A stretch of DNA of 64,000 nucleotides from NCBI GenBank assembly GCA_017439235.1, contig JAFSJN010000002.1, positions 36,682 through 100,681 on the forward strand, given 5' to 3'. The stretch comes from Paludibacteraceae bacterium. Lineage in GTDB: Bacteria > Bacteroidota > Bacteroidia > Bacteroidales > Paludibacteraceae. Within the stretch, counting starts at the first letter, position 1. Each line of letters begins with the position of its first letter. Positions 6,889 through 15,678 of the stretch are shown here, in pieces. Made by a program: the position numbers and the translations under genes. Below the pieces are notes generated by a model. The model searched no databases. It had not been told where the DNA came from and was given only the letters and a program-made list of their open reading frames with translations.

Positions 6889-8760
6889 TTATTTCGTCAG
6901 GCGGATAATGGTGGTAGAAACAGGTGCCGCGATGAGCGAATTGTCGCCTTCCGTTTCGGGCATCTCTACCGCCACTCCCGTGAGCGGATTAACGGCCGTT
7001 TTGAGGTCGTATTTGCTCAAAATTTCTGCATAATGCGAGAGCGGTATAACACGCTCATTCTCAGATGCATTGGCAAATACGAAAATGGCTGTTTCATCGT
7101 CGTAACGGAAGAATGCGTACGTGTTGTCACGACTCAGGAAATGAAGCGTTTTTCCGGTCCATAAAACGGGCTCATTTTGACGCCAGCGGAATAGCGAACG
7201 GATGTATTGACAAACGTCACGTTGAGCCTGCGTCAGAGTGCTCGGATTGGTAGGCATAGGCATGCGCAAAGTCGAGTGTCCGCGACTGCGGTCTGCGCTG
7301 CGCATAGCGTACTCATCGCCATAGAAAAGTTGCGGTATACCGCGCATGGTAGCCAACAAGGCATGACCCAAGCAAACGCGACGCGGGTCATTGTCTTTAA
7401 CTACGTCTGCAAAACGGTCCATATCGTGGTTGCCGACAAAGGTAAACAGCTCATTAACATCGGCATACAGATAATCCATCGCTACGGCGTCATAGACACG
7501 CGTGAGGCCTCCGCCCCAGTAATTACCATCGTTTTCCAAAGCCTGACGAATAGCTTCTTCGGTGGGGAAATCCATTACGGACGGCAGATGACTGTCAAAG
7601 CCGTCAAAATTGGCCGCTCCGCCTTGCCAATAAGCTACTGCCGGAGCAGGACGCGTCCAGGTCTCGCCGACGATATTGAGCCACGGCAATTCGTTGCGTA
7701 TACCGGCTATCCAACGGGCTGCGGCTTCTTTCTCCATATACGGATATGTGTCCACGCGCAGACCGTCTACTCCGGCCCACATGACCCACCATATAGCCCA
7801 CTGAATAAAGTACTTATTCAGGTCGGGATTCTCCAAATTCATGTCCGGCATCGGATGGTCAAACCATCCGCGATTGCTCAAGTTGCGGTCGTATTCCGAG
7901 GCGTTGAAATCGTATTGCGCCGAGAAGACATTGGGCGTAGGAGTGAACTTGTCGAACATATTCACCCAGTCGTGATAGGGCAGGTCGCGCATCCACCAGT
8001 GCGTCGAACCGCAATGGTTGGGCACCATATCCATTATCATCTTTATATTATACGCGTGCGCGCTATCTACGAGCGCGCGATAGAGCTCATTAGTGCCGTA
8101 ACGCGGGTCAATATGATAATAGTCGGAGCAAGCATATCCATGATAACTCCACGCAGCCTCATTATCGCACAACAGCGGCGTCGGCCAAACAGCTGTAGCA
8201 CCCAAGTCGGCTATGTGCTGCAGCATCTGCATAATACCCGCTATGTCGCCTCCGAAACGGCCGTCTACATTGTCTTTGTTGCACGCCTCGGCAGTCTCCG
8301 GCAGGGTGTTATTACTCGGGTCGCCGTCTACAAAACGGTCCGACATAATCAGGTACACCGCATCAGCCGACGAGAAACTCTTGCGCTTATCCGTATCCTT
8401 GGGGCGGGGAAGAATCTCGTACTGAAAACTGCCCTGACGACCGTCCGGCGCGGTCAAAGTAATCGTGTACGTACCGGGACGCGACACCGCCATATCCAAG
8501 AACAAATAGTTCTTGCTCTCGGCATTGTGACTCTTACGCACTTTCAAGCCCTTAGGCGCAATATGCACATCGGCATCGGCGATAGCGTCGCCGTGCACCA
8601 AAAGGGTCAAATCGGTAGCCATATCGGTCCACCAGCACAGCGGCTCAACACGGTCGACGGTTAAGGTGCCGGTAGCCTCAGGAACGGCCTGAGAACGATT
8701 ACAGGATAATAGGCTGAACGACAGGGCTGTAACAGCCATTAAGAAGTAAAGGTGTTTCAT
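6889..8760 (-). CDS. Lipoprotein alpha-amylase, GH13 family
   Basis: 623 residues from the chosen ATG at 8758-8760. A longer in-frame ATG at 8814 exists but would force translation through a terminator-like hairpin and would bury the signal sequence. From 8760 the protein begins MKHLYFLMAVTALSFSLLSC with a lipobox (Cys20), so it is probably membrane-anchored in the periplasm or at the surface. An N-terminal beta domain (about 25-125) precedes the GH13 barrel: SDRFVDGD, MVPNHCG, then the nucleophile in GLRVDTYPY (Asp337), the acid/base in NIVGETW (Glu366) and the stabiliser in VGNHDMD (Asp446). A C-terminal beta domain follows. Known reaction: hydrolysis of alpha-1,4-glucan or cyclomaltodextrin-type substrates. 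It has its own promoter and is not linked to the beta-glucan locus. Confidence 0.9.
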   Translation of the reverse strand: MKHLYFLMAVTALSFSLLSCNRSQAVPEATGTLTVDRVEPLCWWTDMATDLTLLVHGDAIADADVHIAPKGLKVRKSHNAESKNYLFLDMAVSRPGTYTITLTAPDGRQGSFQYEILPRPKDTDKRKSFSSADAVYLIMSDRFVDGDPSNNTLPETAEACNKDNVDGRFGGDIAGIMQMLQHIADLGATAVWPTPLLCDNEAAWSYHGYACSDYYHIDPRYGTNELYRALVDSAHAYNIKMIMDMVPNHCGSTHWWMRDLPYHDWVNMFDKFTPTPNVFSAQYDFNASEYDRNLSNRGWFDHPMPDMNLENPDLNKYFIQWAIWWVMWAGVDGLRVDTYPYMEKEAAARWIAGIRNELPWLNIVGETWTRPAPAVAYWQGGAANFDGFDSHLPSVMDFPTEEAIRQALENDGNYWGGGLTRVYDAVAMDYLYADVNELFTFVGNHDMDRFADVVKDNDPRRVCLGHALLATMRGIPQLFYGDEYAMRSADRSRGHSTLRMPMPTNPSTLTQAQRDVCQYIRSLFRWRQNEPVLWTGKTLHFLSRDNTYAFFRYDDETAIFVFANASENERVIPLSHYAEILSKYDLKTAVNPLTGVAVEMPETEGDNSLIAAPVSTTIIRLTK

Positions 8761-8783
8761 AATCATCATGGTTTTTATCAGAA

Positions 8784-8808
8784 AAAAGACGTCTCCCGAC
8801 GTCTTTGT
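8784..8808 (-). promoter_or_regulatory. Terminator-like hairpin in the amylase leader (possible attenuator)
   Basis: A perfect 9-bp inverted repeat AAAGACGTC / GACGTCTTT (8785-8793 and 8798-8806) with a 4-nt loop. On the minus strand it runs into six T. It lies between the amylase promoter (8880-8910) and the chosen start (8760), inside the transcript leader of about 110 nt. The other promoters here with a gene directly downstream have leaders of about 10-70 nt. Confidence 0.55.
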
Positions 8809-8879
8809 TTCCAAGGTATTAGTCTGTTTGATTTTTAAGGTACAAAAAAGATTGTGTTGCTTCTTTTTTTTTCACGGTG

Positions 8880-8910
8880 CAAAGGTACTGCTTTTTTTTG
8901 ACATGGGCAA
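8880..8910 (-). promoter_or_regulatory. Promoter of the alpha-amylase gene
   Basis: Minus-strand TACCTTTG (8887-8880) with TTGCCC (8910-8905), 23 nt apart. Just upstream is a 14-nt perfect palindrome AAAAACATGTTTTT at 8928-8941, which may be a regulator site or the end structure of the upstream gene. Confidence 0.7.
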
Positions 8911-8970
8911 TACCATTTTTTATGTTTAAAAACATGTTTTTGGGGTGAAAGTGCCTATTTTGTATGTTAT

Positions 8971-9468
8971 TTAGCATTTTTCGCCCATTTCGATGACTTC
9001 CAAGTTGTCAATTTTGGCGCCATCGATGGTGAAACGAAGCAAGGTTTGGACGGGCTGCCAACCCTGTTTTCCTGCCGCTCCCGGATTCATGGTGAGCATG
9101 TGCCAGACTGGGTCGTATTGTACCTTAAGAATATGACTGTGACCGCAGACGAATAACTGCGGCGTCTCTTTCTTGAACATGGGCAGCAACCACGGATTAT
9201 AATGACCCGGATAACCGCCTATATGCGTCATCAAGACATTTACCTCCTCTACGCGAAAACGATAGAACTCGCTGAGCGAATAGCGCACGTCGCCGCCGTC
9301 CATATTACCGAACACCGCACGAGTGGGCTTAAACTCCCGCAGCCGCTGCAAGACCTCATCGGAACCGATATCGCCGGCATGCCAGATCTCATCGCACGAC
9401 TCAAAATGGCTGAATACACGCTGGTCCAAATAGCCGTGCGTATCCGAGAGAAGGCCGATGGTGGTCAT
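8971..9468 (-). CDS. YfcE/MJ0936-type metallophosphoesterase
   Basis: 165 residues, full length for this small family. The calcineurin-like metal-binding motifs are all visible: SDTHG (residues 8-12), GDIGSDEV (about 32-39), GNMDGGD (about 54-60), THIGG (about 81-85) and GHSH (about 109-112). No signal peptide, so cytoplasmic. Family members are Mn/Ni/Co-dependent phosphodiesterases; the physiological substrate is unknown. It is the last gene of the minus-strand run pheT-prfC-transporter-gldF-phosphoesterase, separated from gldF by a 33-bp A+T-rich iterated spacer. Confidence 0.9.
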   Translation of the reverse strand: MTTIGLLSDTHGYLDQRVFSHFESCDEIWHAGDIGSDEVLQRLREFKPTRAVFGNMDGGDVRYSLSEFYRFRVEEVNVLMTHIGGYPGHYNPWLLPMFKKETPQLFVCGHSHILKVQYDPVWHMLTMNPGAAGKQGWQPVQTLLRFTIDGAKIDNLEVIEMGEKC

Positions 9469-9469
9469 A

Positions 9470-9501
9470 ACAAATTTAAAATTAAAAATTAAGAATTAAA
9501 A
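9470..9501. repeat. Iterated AAATTAAAAATT spacer
   Basis: The whole gap between the phosphoesterase and the GldF-like gene consists of iterated AAATTTAAAATTAAAAATT-type words. Similar spacers occur at 10178-10209 and 13075-13107. Confidence 0.6.
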
Positions 9502-10170
9502 TTATTTCTTGCGGATGTTCAATAGGACGGACAGGACGAGAGCCAGGATGGTGAGGCCGGCAAAGAAGAGGATATCGCGCAGGTCGATGACGCCGCGACT
9601 GACAGCCGCAAAGCGGGCTTGTGCAGCCACCCAATAGAGCGCCAGACAAGCTACGGCTCCTACTATATACGCTACTATCTGACTGCGCGTGCGCACCGTC
9701 AACGAGGCCGCTAATAGTCCGATGGCCGTAAACAAAGCACTCAACAAGGCCAATCCTGCCATCGAACCGATAAACACGCCGCTGTCCACATTGCCTATCG
9801 GTTCGGCCACATAGTAGACAATCGCATAATGGAGCGCATTGGGCAGTATGGCGATGAGCGTCAGTATCCACGCCGCAGCATATTTAGCCGTTACCATGCG
9901 CGCTACTGACACGCCTTTGGCGCGCAATAGATCCCACGTGCCGGAAGTGCGTTCTTCACTCAGCAGACGCATCGTCAGCGCCGGACACAGCAGCATAAGC
10001 AGCCACGGACTGAGTTCAAAGAGTCCGCGCAGGTCGGCGTAGCCGTTGTCGATAATGTTCCAACTGCCGGGTATAACCCATAGGAACAGACTGACTGCCA
10101 CTACGTACAGCCCGATAACGATATACGCCACCGGCGAGGAAAAGTAATATGTGAGTTCCTTGCGGAACAT
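9502..10170 (-). CDS. gldF: GldF-like ABC transporter permease
   Basis: 222 residues with six hydrophobic segments. It starts with FRKELTYYFSSPVAYIVIG and has PWLLMLLCPALTMRLLSEE near residues 55-73 and RTSGTWDLL, a pattern typical of GldF, the membrane subunit of the GldA-GldF-GldG transporter linked to gliding and T9SS in Bacteroidetes. The GldG substrate-binding subunit and GldA ATPase are not next to it, so it could also be a related ABC-2 permease. It lies 40 bp downstream of the NupG-like gene on the same strand. Confidence 0.7.
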   Translation of the reverse strand: MFRKELTYYFSSPVAYIVIGLYVVAVSLFLWVIPGSWNIIDNGYADLRGLFELSPWLLMLLCPALTMRLLSEERTSGTWDLLRAKGVSVARMVTAKYAAAWILTLIAILPNALHYAIVYYVAEPIGNVDSGVFIGSMAGLALLSALFTAIGLLAASLTVRTRSQIVAYIVGAVACLALYWVAAQARFAAVSRGVIDLRDILFFAGLTILALVLSVLLNIRKK

Positions 10171-10177
10171 TGTCTGA

Positions 10178-10209
10178 CAAATTAAAAATTACAAATTACA
10201 AATTAAAAA
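10178..10209. repeat. Iterated AAATTACAAATT spacer
   Basis: A 32-bp spacer built of AAATTAAAAATT and ACAAATT words between the transporter stop and the gldF start; the same type as at 9470-9501 and 13075-13107. Confidence 0.6.
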
Positions 10210-11490
10210 TTATTTCTTAACCGGTGTCTTGGGGAAGAAGATCCAGAAGGAAACAGATACGGCCAGCGCAAACGCAGCAAAGGTGTACCAAGATGTTTTC
10301 CAACCGTCCCAAACGGCTATAGGACCTTGTGCTACTACTTCTTCTGCCATGACGAGCTTATTCACGATACCTTGTGCTGCTAATGTGCCGATAGTAGCGC
10401 CCAGACCGTTCGTCATCATCATAAACAGACCTTGTGCCGACGAGCGTTGTTCGGGCGCAGTCTCCTGGTCAACATACAATGCACCGGAGATGTTGAAGAA
10501 ATCGAACGCGAAGCCGTATACGATGCAACTGAGGATGAAGAGCAATACGCCCGGGAAACCGGGATTACCGGCGCCGAACAGACTAAAACGGAATACCCAG
10601 GCAAACATTGCCATCAGCATCACATTCTTAATACCGAACTTCTTGAGGAAGAACGGGATGGCCAAGATACAGAGTGCTTCGCAAATCTGCGAGATAGAGA
10701 TCAATATATTGGCGTGCTGTACACCAAAGGTATTAGCAAACTCTTCAATAGCGCCGAACGAAGTGATAAACGGATTGGCGTAAGAGTTGGTCACCTGCAG
10801 ACACATACCGAGCATCATCGAAAAGATGAAGAAAAGCGCCATCTTCTTTTGCTTGAATAGCGCAAAAGCTTTCAATCCAAGTGCTTCTACCAGATCTACA
10901 TCGCCTTGTGCCGGTTTAATCTCGCAAGCCGGCAAGGTGAGCGAATATGCGGCTAACAGGATAGACAGTCCGCCACTAACCATGAATTGCCAGGGCGTAG
11001 ATTGGAAGCCCAACAAATCGATTACCCACATCGTAACAATAAATCCTACCGTACCAAACACACGGATAGGAGGGAAATCCTTAACGGTATCCATATCGGC
11101 CTTAACTAAGGCGTTGAAGGCCACCGAATTAGTGAGCGCTATAGTCGGCATGAAGAACGCCACGGATATGGTATAAAGCGTGAAGAGTGTGCCAAACTGT
11201 ACATCAGCAGCCGTATAAGCATACAAGCCGGCGGCACACATAAACAGTCCTGCTAACGCGTGGCATAGACTGAGGGTCTTTTGCGCTTGAATCCAGCGGT
11301 CAGCTACAATACCCATAAGAGCTGGCATAAAGAGACTGACTACACCTTGAATAGAGTAAAACCAACCAATGTGTTGGCCGAATCCTTGTTTGAACAGGTA
11401 GGTGCCCATTGACGTTAAATACGCTCCCCAGACAGCAAACTCCAGGAAGTTCATCACAATGAGGCGAATTTGAAGAGGTCTGTTTTTCAT
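10210..11490 (-). CDS. NupG-like nucleoside:proton symporter (MFS)
   Basis: 426 residues with about 12 membrane segments. The start MKNRPLQIRLIVMNFLEFAVWGAY, the GIVADRW motif near residue 60 and YVDQETAPEQRSSAQGLFMMM near residue 340 match the nucleoside:H+ symporter family (NupG/XapB). Predicted role: uptake of nucleosides across the inner membrane. It lies between prfC and gldF on the same strand. The gene before it ends in a period-9 repeat (11513-11548). Confidence 0.85.
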   Translation of the reverse strand: MKNRPLQIRLIVMNFLEFAVWGAYLTSMGTYLFKQGFGQHIGWFYSIQGVVSLFMPALMGIVADRWIQAQKTLSLCHALAGLFMCAAGLYAYTAADVQFGTLFTLYTISVAFFMPTIALTNSVAFNALVKADMDTVKDFPPIRVFGTVGFIVTMWVIDLLGFQSTPWQFMVSGGLSILLAAYSLTLPACEIKPAQGDVDLVEALGLKAFALFKQKKMALFFIFSMMLGMCLQVTNSYANPFITSFGAIEEFANTFGVQHANILISISQICEALCILAIPFFLKKFGIKNVMLMAMFAWVFRFSLFGAGNPGFPGVLLFILSCIVYGFAFDFFNISGALYVDQETAPEQRSSAQGLFMMMTNGLGATIGTLAAQGIVNKLVMAEEVVAQGPIAVWDGWKTSWYTFAAFALAVSVSFWIFFPKTPVKK

Positions 11491-11512
11491 ATTATTTGAT
11501 TTTTTCTCGTTG

Positions 11513-11548
11513 TCCTAGGTCCCCTAGGAATCCTAGGTGCCCTAGAAC
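11513..11548. repeat. Four-copy, period-9 CCTAGG repeat overlapping the prfC stop
   Basis: Four consecutive 9-mers (TCCTAGGTC, CCCTAGGAA, TCCTAGGTG, CCCTAGAAC) fill the gap between prfC and the transporter. The last copy contains the prfC stop codon at 11542-11544. Confidence 0.75.
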
Positions 11549-13071
11549 TCCGAGGTAAAGTGGAATTTGATATGCTTATAGTCATTCTGCGCCATGCTGA
11601 GTACGTAGGCGCTGTCGGCCATAAAGACGTCGCGGCCATCCTTGTCGTAGGCCATATATTGCGCCTTGCGTTTCTTAAAGAGCGCTAACTCTTCGGCGTC
11701 ATCCGATTCTATCCAGCAGGCTTTGTACATGGCCATATTCTCCCAACGGCACTTGGCATTGTATTCGTGCTCCAGACGGTACTGGATAACCTCGAACTGC
11801 AACTGACCTACCGTACCGATAATCTTGCGACCGTTGAGTTGACTGATAAACAACTGCGCTACACCTTCGTCCATCAATTGATGCACGCCTTTGTCTAACT
11901 GTTTCTGCTTCATCGGGTCGGCGTTCTCGATATATTTGAACATCTCGGGCGAGAAGGACGGCAAGCCTTTGAAATGCAGATTCTCGCCGCTGGTAAGTGT
12001 ATCGCCAATCTTGAAATTACCGGTATCCGGCAGACCTACTATATCTCCTGCAAAAGCTTCATCTACAGTCTCTTTCTTCTGCGCCATAAAGCAGGTGGGC
12101 GCCGAGAATCGCATCTGGCGGTCCTCGCGCACGTGTTTATAATAGGTGTTGCGCTCAAAGCGTCCGCTGCAAATCTTAAAGAACGCTATGCACGAACGAT
12201 GGTTGGGATCCATATTGGCGTGAATCTTGAAGCAAAAACCGGTAAACGCATCCTCCATCGGATCAACGCGGCGCTCGATAGCCTCTACAGGACGCGGCGA
12301 GGGAGCATTGGTCACAAAGAAATCCAGCAATTCCTGCACACCTATCGTCTTATATGCCGAACCATAGAAGACGGGCGCTAAATCGCCCGCTAAATAAGCC
12401 TCGCGGTCAAAAGTAGGGTAGACACCCTCGATCAATGCCATATCGGCTTGCTCTTTCTCGGATAAGGTGTCAGGGTCGGCGATGCGGAAGACGCTCTCAA
12501 ACTTAACGCCCTGACCGTGCGCCCAGGTGATAGGCGTCACCTGTATGCCCAATTCCTGCTCTACGTCGTCCATCAGGTCGAAGGGATCTTTACCCTCGCG
12601 ATCCATCTTATTCATAAACACCATCACCGGCGTCTTGCGCATGCGGCACACCTCCATCAGTCGGCGTGTCTGGGTCTCAACACCCTTGGCTGAGTCGATG
12701 ACGATGATGACCGAGTCCACCGCCGTAAGCGTGCGGAAAGTGTCCTCCGCAAAGTCCTGGTGACCGGGAGTATCCAAGATATTGATGTGATACGTTACGT
12801 CCTGCTGCGCTTTTTCGGCTCCGGAGCTTCTCCGGTAGTCGAATCCCATGACGGACGTGGCAACGGATATACCGCGCTGTTTCTCTATCTCCATCCAGTC
12901 GGAGGTGGCGGTTTTCTTAATCTTATTCGATTTGACCGCACCGGCCACGTGGATGGCTCCTCCGTAGAGAAGCAGTTTCTCCGTCAATGTCGTCTTACCG
13001 GCATCCGGGTGCGAGATAATCGCAAACGTCCGGCGACGTAATATCTCTTGTTGTTCGGCGTTGCTTAACAC
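11542..13071 (-). CDS. prfC: Peptide chain release factor 3
   Basis: 509 residues, close to the usual 525-530. Translational GTPase motifs are clear: G1 SHPDAGKTTL (about 20-29), the switch GISVATSV, G3 DTPGHQDF (about 99-106) and G4 NKMDREGKDP (about 153-162). The domain following the GTPase includes MEDAFTGFCFKI, and the C terminus has LQFEVIQYRLEHEY as in RF3. Role: GTP-driven recycling of RF1/RF2 after termination, in the cytoplasm. It follows pheT by 32 bp, filled by an AAATTAAAAATT spacer. Its 3' end lies inside a period-9 repeat. Confidence 0.95.
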   Translation of the reverse strand: MLSNAEQQEILRRRTFAIISHPDAGKTTLTEKLLLYGGAIHVAGAVKSNKIKKTATSDWMEIEKQRGISVATSVMGFDYRRSSGAEKAQQDVTYHINILDTPGHQDFAEDTFRTLTAVDSVIIVIDSAKGVETQTRRLMEVCRMRKTPVMVFMNKMDREGKDPFDLMDDVEQELGIQVTPITWAHGQGVKFESVFRIADPDTLSEKEQADMALIEGVYPTFDREAYLAGDLAPVFYGSAYKTIGVQELLDFFVTNAPSPRPVEAIERRVDPMEDAFTGFCFKIHANMDPNHRSCIAFFKICSGRFERNTYYKHVREDRQMRFSAPTCFMAQKKETVDEAFAGDIVGLPDTGNFKIGDTLTSGENLHFKGLPSFSPEMFKYIENADPMKQKQLDKGVHQLMDEGVAQLFISQLNGRKIIGTVGQLQFEVIQYRLEHEYNAKCRWENMAMYKACWIESDDAEELALFKKRKAQYMAYDKDGRDVFMADSAYVLSMAQNDYKHIKFHFTSEF

Positions 13072-13074
13072 GTA

Positions 13075-13107
13075 ATTGCAAATTAAAAATTACCAATTAA
13101 CAATTAT
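13075..13107. repeat. Iterated AAATTAAAAATTACC spacer
   Basis: Spacer between pheT and prfC made of AATTGCAAATTAAAAATT-like words, like those at 9470-9501 and 10178-10209. Confidence 0.55.
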
Positions 13108-15581
13108 CGCAACGTGGCGCCAAACTTATCTTCAAACGCTTTCTTCAGACGAGCCATGATATTCTCTATCTGCTTGTCTTTGAGGGTGTCGTCTTTATCC
13201 TGCAGGATGAAACTCAAGGCATACGATTTCTTGCCTTCCTCCAGGTTCTTGCCCTCGTAGACGTCGAACAGGAATACATCCTTGAGCAACTTACGTTCGG
13301 TCTGACGAGCGGTAGCCAATAGGTCGGCAAAGCGCACATCCTTATTGACCAACAACGCAAAGTCACGTTTCACTTCCGGGAAGCGCGGCAGGTCTTCGAT
13401 GACCGGCTTATACTGCTTATTCTGGCGCAGCAAGGGTTTCCAATACAGGTCAGCGTAATAGACAGGATTGGCGATGTCGAATTGCTTGGTCAATGCCGGA
13501 CTGACAACCGCCATATATCCCAGACTGATACCGCTTTGTGTCTTGATGACCAGTCCGTCGCTGAAGCAGTCTACTATACCGCAGCATTTATCGCCATCAG
13601 TGTCAACGGCCGGCTCCAATACCAGGCGCTGAACATCTACGCCCAGACGTGTGAGCAGGTTGTTGACATAGGCGTGGAGTTGGTAGAACGAGGTCTTCTC
13701 CTCCTTGCGTACCCAACTACTGAAGGTCTTATTACCTGTCAGCCATAGACCCAGATGCATCTCTTCAGAGTAATGCTGGATAGGTTCGTCTTTAGCTTCC
13801 GATGTATAGTGGTAGCAATTACCGAACTCATAGAACTTCAGGTCGGCATTCTTGCGGTTGACATTGCGTTGGATAGACTCCAAACCACCAAAGAGCAGCG
13901 TCTGACGCATAACACTCAAATCCTGACTGAGCGGATTCTTGATGCGAACACAATTCTCTGCCCAGCCGCCGACATAATAAGCCGCCTTAGTGAGCGAGTT
14001 GTTCATAATCTCGTAGAATCCTTGTGCCGTCAGTTGTTCGCTGAGCTTAACCTGCAGGGCTTCCGGATTGGGTTTGGGACTATAACTCAGACCTGTATTC
14101 AGTTTCTCGGGAAACTCGACATTGTCGTAGCCATAGATGCGCAATATATCTTCTACTACATCGCATTCGCGCTGTACATCTACGCGGTAACGAGGCACAC
14201 CTAACTCCCAGCAGTTGCCGTTCTTCGCGATAATCTCCACCTCTAAGGCGCGAAGGATAGTCTCTATCTTCTCTTCGCCGATAGCCTTACCAATCAGGGC
14301 ATTCACGCGGGTGATGTCGATGGTGACGGGCCAAGGCTTAAACTCGCCGTTCACCGTATCGGTGATATCCATACTGATCTCGCCGCCGGCTACTTCCTGA
14401 ATCAGCAGCGCTGCACGTTGCAGATTGTAGATGGTATTGTTGGGGTCGCATCCGCGCTCGTAACGGAACGAGGCATCGGTAGATAATTGATGACGACGAG
14501 CCGTCTTACGAATGCTGACGGGATCGAAGTACGCCGACTCCAAGAATACATTTTGGGTCGTCTCCGTTACACCGCTGTCCTGACCGCCGAACACACCGGC
14601 TATACACATCGGCTTCTCGGCATCGCAAATCATCAGGTCGGCAGCGGTCATCGTGCGTTCTACACCGTCTAAGGTAACAAACTTAGTGCCTTCTGTTGCG
14701 CGGCGCACTACTACCTGCTTGCCGCCAATCTTATCGGCATCAAAAGCATGCAAGGGCTGACCCATCTCAAAGAGTACGTAGTTGGTAACGTCCACTACGT
14801 TGTTGATACTGCGCACGCCGATGGCATTTAGACTCTTCTTCAACCAATCGGGCGATTCGTGTATATTCACACCTTTGATACTTACGCCCGTGTAACGCGG
14901 GCAAGCGTCTATAGCCTCTACGCGTACAGGGATCTGCAGGTCGTGGTTGTTGACCTTAAAGGCACTGACATCCGGCTTGCACAAGGCAATATTCTGTCCG
15001 TGAGCCTGATAGTATGCATATAAATCGCGCGCTACGCCGTAGTGCGAAGCTCCATCCGAACGGTTGGGCGTGATATCCACTTCGATGGCTGTATCATCTT
15101 CTACGCCGAAATATTCGCGAGCGGGCATACCTACCGGCGTATCGGCCGGCAAGACCATAATACCGTCGTGCGAGGTGCCCACACCTATCTCGTCCTCAGC
15201 ACAGATCATACCCAACGACTCCTCGCCGCGTATCTTGCCGCGTTTGATGGTGAACGACTCGTCACCTTGGTAGAGGACGGTACCGATAGTAGCTACTATT
15301 ACTTTCTGTCCTGCTGCCACGTTCGGCGCGCCGCATACTATTTGTACGGGCTCCTCGGCGGGTGCCAGACGTACGGTAGTGATATGCAGGTGGTCGCTAT
15401 TGGGGTGGGGAATACAGGTTATTACTTCTCCCACTACCAATCCGGCCAAGCCGCCGCGTATGGATTCTACTTTCTCTACTGTGCCTACCTCCAGTCCTAT
15501 GCTGGTCAGTATTTTAGCTACAGTCTCCGCATCGTCCGTCAGGGCGATGTATTTCTTCAGCCAATTGTAAGAAATTATCAT
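13104..15581 (-). CDS. pheT: Phenylalanyl-tRNA synthetase beta subunit
   Basis: 825 residues from MIISYNWLKKYI (ATG 15579-15581). An upstream in-frame ATG at 15623 would lie before the predicted transcription start, so it is rejected. Domain order matches PheT: N-terminal module, tRNA-binding EMAP-like domain (about 40-155), B3/B4 domain with QPLHAFDADK near residue 290, B5 domain, catalytic-like core, and C-terminal anticodon-binding domain (LPRFPEVKRDFALLVN onward, about 735-825). Role: Phe-tRNA charging as an alpha2beta2 enzyme; pheS is not in the window. It is transcribed from the left arm of a divergent promoter shared with dnaX and is probably the first gene of the leftward run. Confidence 0.95.
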   Translation of the reverse strand: MIISYNWLKKYIALTDDAETVAKILTSIGLEVGTVEKVESIRGGLAGLVVGEVITCIPHPNSDHLHITTVRLAPAEEPVQIVCGAPNVAAGQKVIVATIGTVLYQGDESFTIKRGKIRGEESLGMICAEDEIGVGTSHDGIMVLPADTPVGMPAREYFGVEDDTAIEVDITPNRSDGASHYGVARDLYAYYQAHGQNIALCKPDVSAFKVNNHDLQIPVRVEAIDACPRYTGVSIKGVNIHESPDWLKKSLNAIGVRSINNVVDVTNYVLFEMGQPLHAFDADKIGGKQVVVRRATEGTKFVTLDGVERTMTAADLMICDAEKPMCIAGVFGGQDSGVTETTQNVFLESAYFDPVSIRKTARRHQLSTDASFRYERGCDPNNTIYNLQRAALLIQEVAGGEISMDITDTVNGEFKPWPVTIDITRVNALIGKAIGEEKIETILRALEVEIIAKNGNCWELGVPRYRVDVQRECDVVEDILRIYGYDNVEFPEKLNTGLSYSPKPNPEALQVKLSEQLTAQGFYEIMNNSLTKAAYYVGGWAENCVRIKNPLSQDLSVMRQTLLFGGLESIQRNVNRKNADLKFYEFGNCYHYTSEAKDEPIQHYSEEMHLGLWLTGNKTFSSWVRKEEKTSFYQLHAYVNNLLTRLGVDVQRLVLEPAVDTDGDKCCGIVDCFSDGLVIKTQSGISLGYMAVVSPALTKQFDIANPVYYADLYWKPLLRQNKQYKPVIEDLPRFPEVKRDFALLVNKDVRFADLLATARQTERKLLKDVFLFDVYEGKNLEEGKKSYALSFILQDKDDTLKDKQIENIMARLKKAFEDKFGATLR

Positions 15582-15612
15582 AGTGTTATTGTATAATGCG
15601 CAAATTTGGCTA

Positions 15613-15660
15613 CAAAAGTACACAAAATTTTTGATATATCAAAAAAAAAATGTAAATTTG
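15613..15660. promoter_or_regulatory. Divergent pheT/dnaX promoter pair sharing one palindromic core
   Basis: The 12-nt palindrome TTGATATATCAA (15631-15642) supplies the -33 TTG to both strands. Rightward, TAAATTTG lies at 15653-15660; leftward, TACTTTTG lies at 15620-15613. Each is 22 nt from its TTG. The dnaX leader would be only about 7-13 nt. Confidence 0.8.
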
Positions 15661-15678
15661 CAGCCAAATTGAATGACT

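Noticed and set aside
7207-8664. A 485-residue plus-strand frame
   Set aside because: Antisense shadow of the alpha-amylase gene, whose GH13 catalytic residues are intact on the minus strand.
8761-8814. Longer alpha-amylase start at 8814
   Set aside because: It would encode the terminator-like hairpin and place 18 extra residues before a perfect lipoprotein signal.
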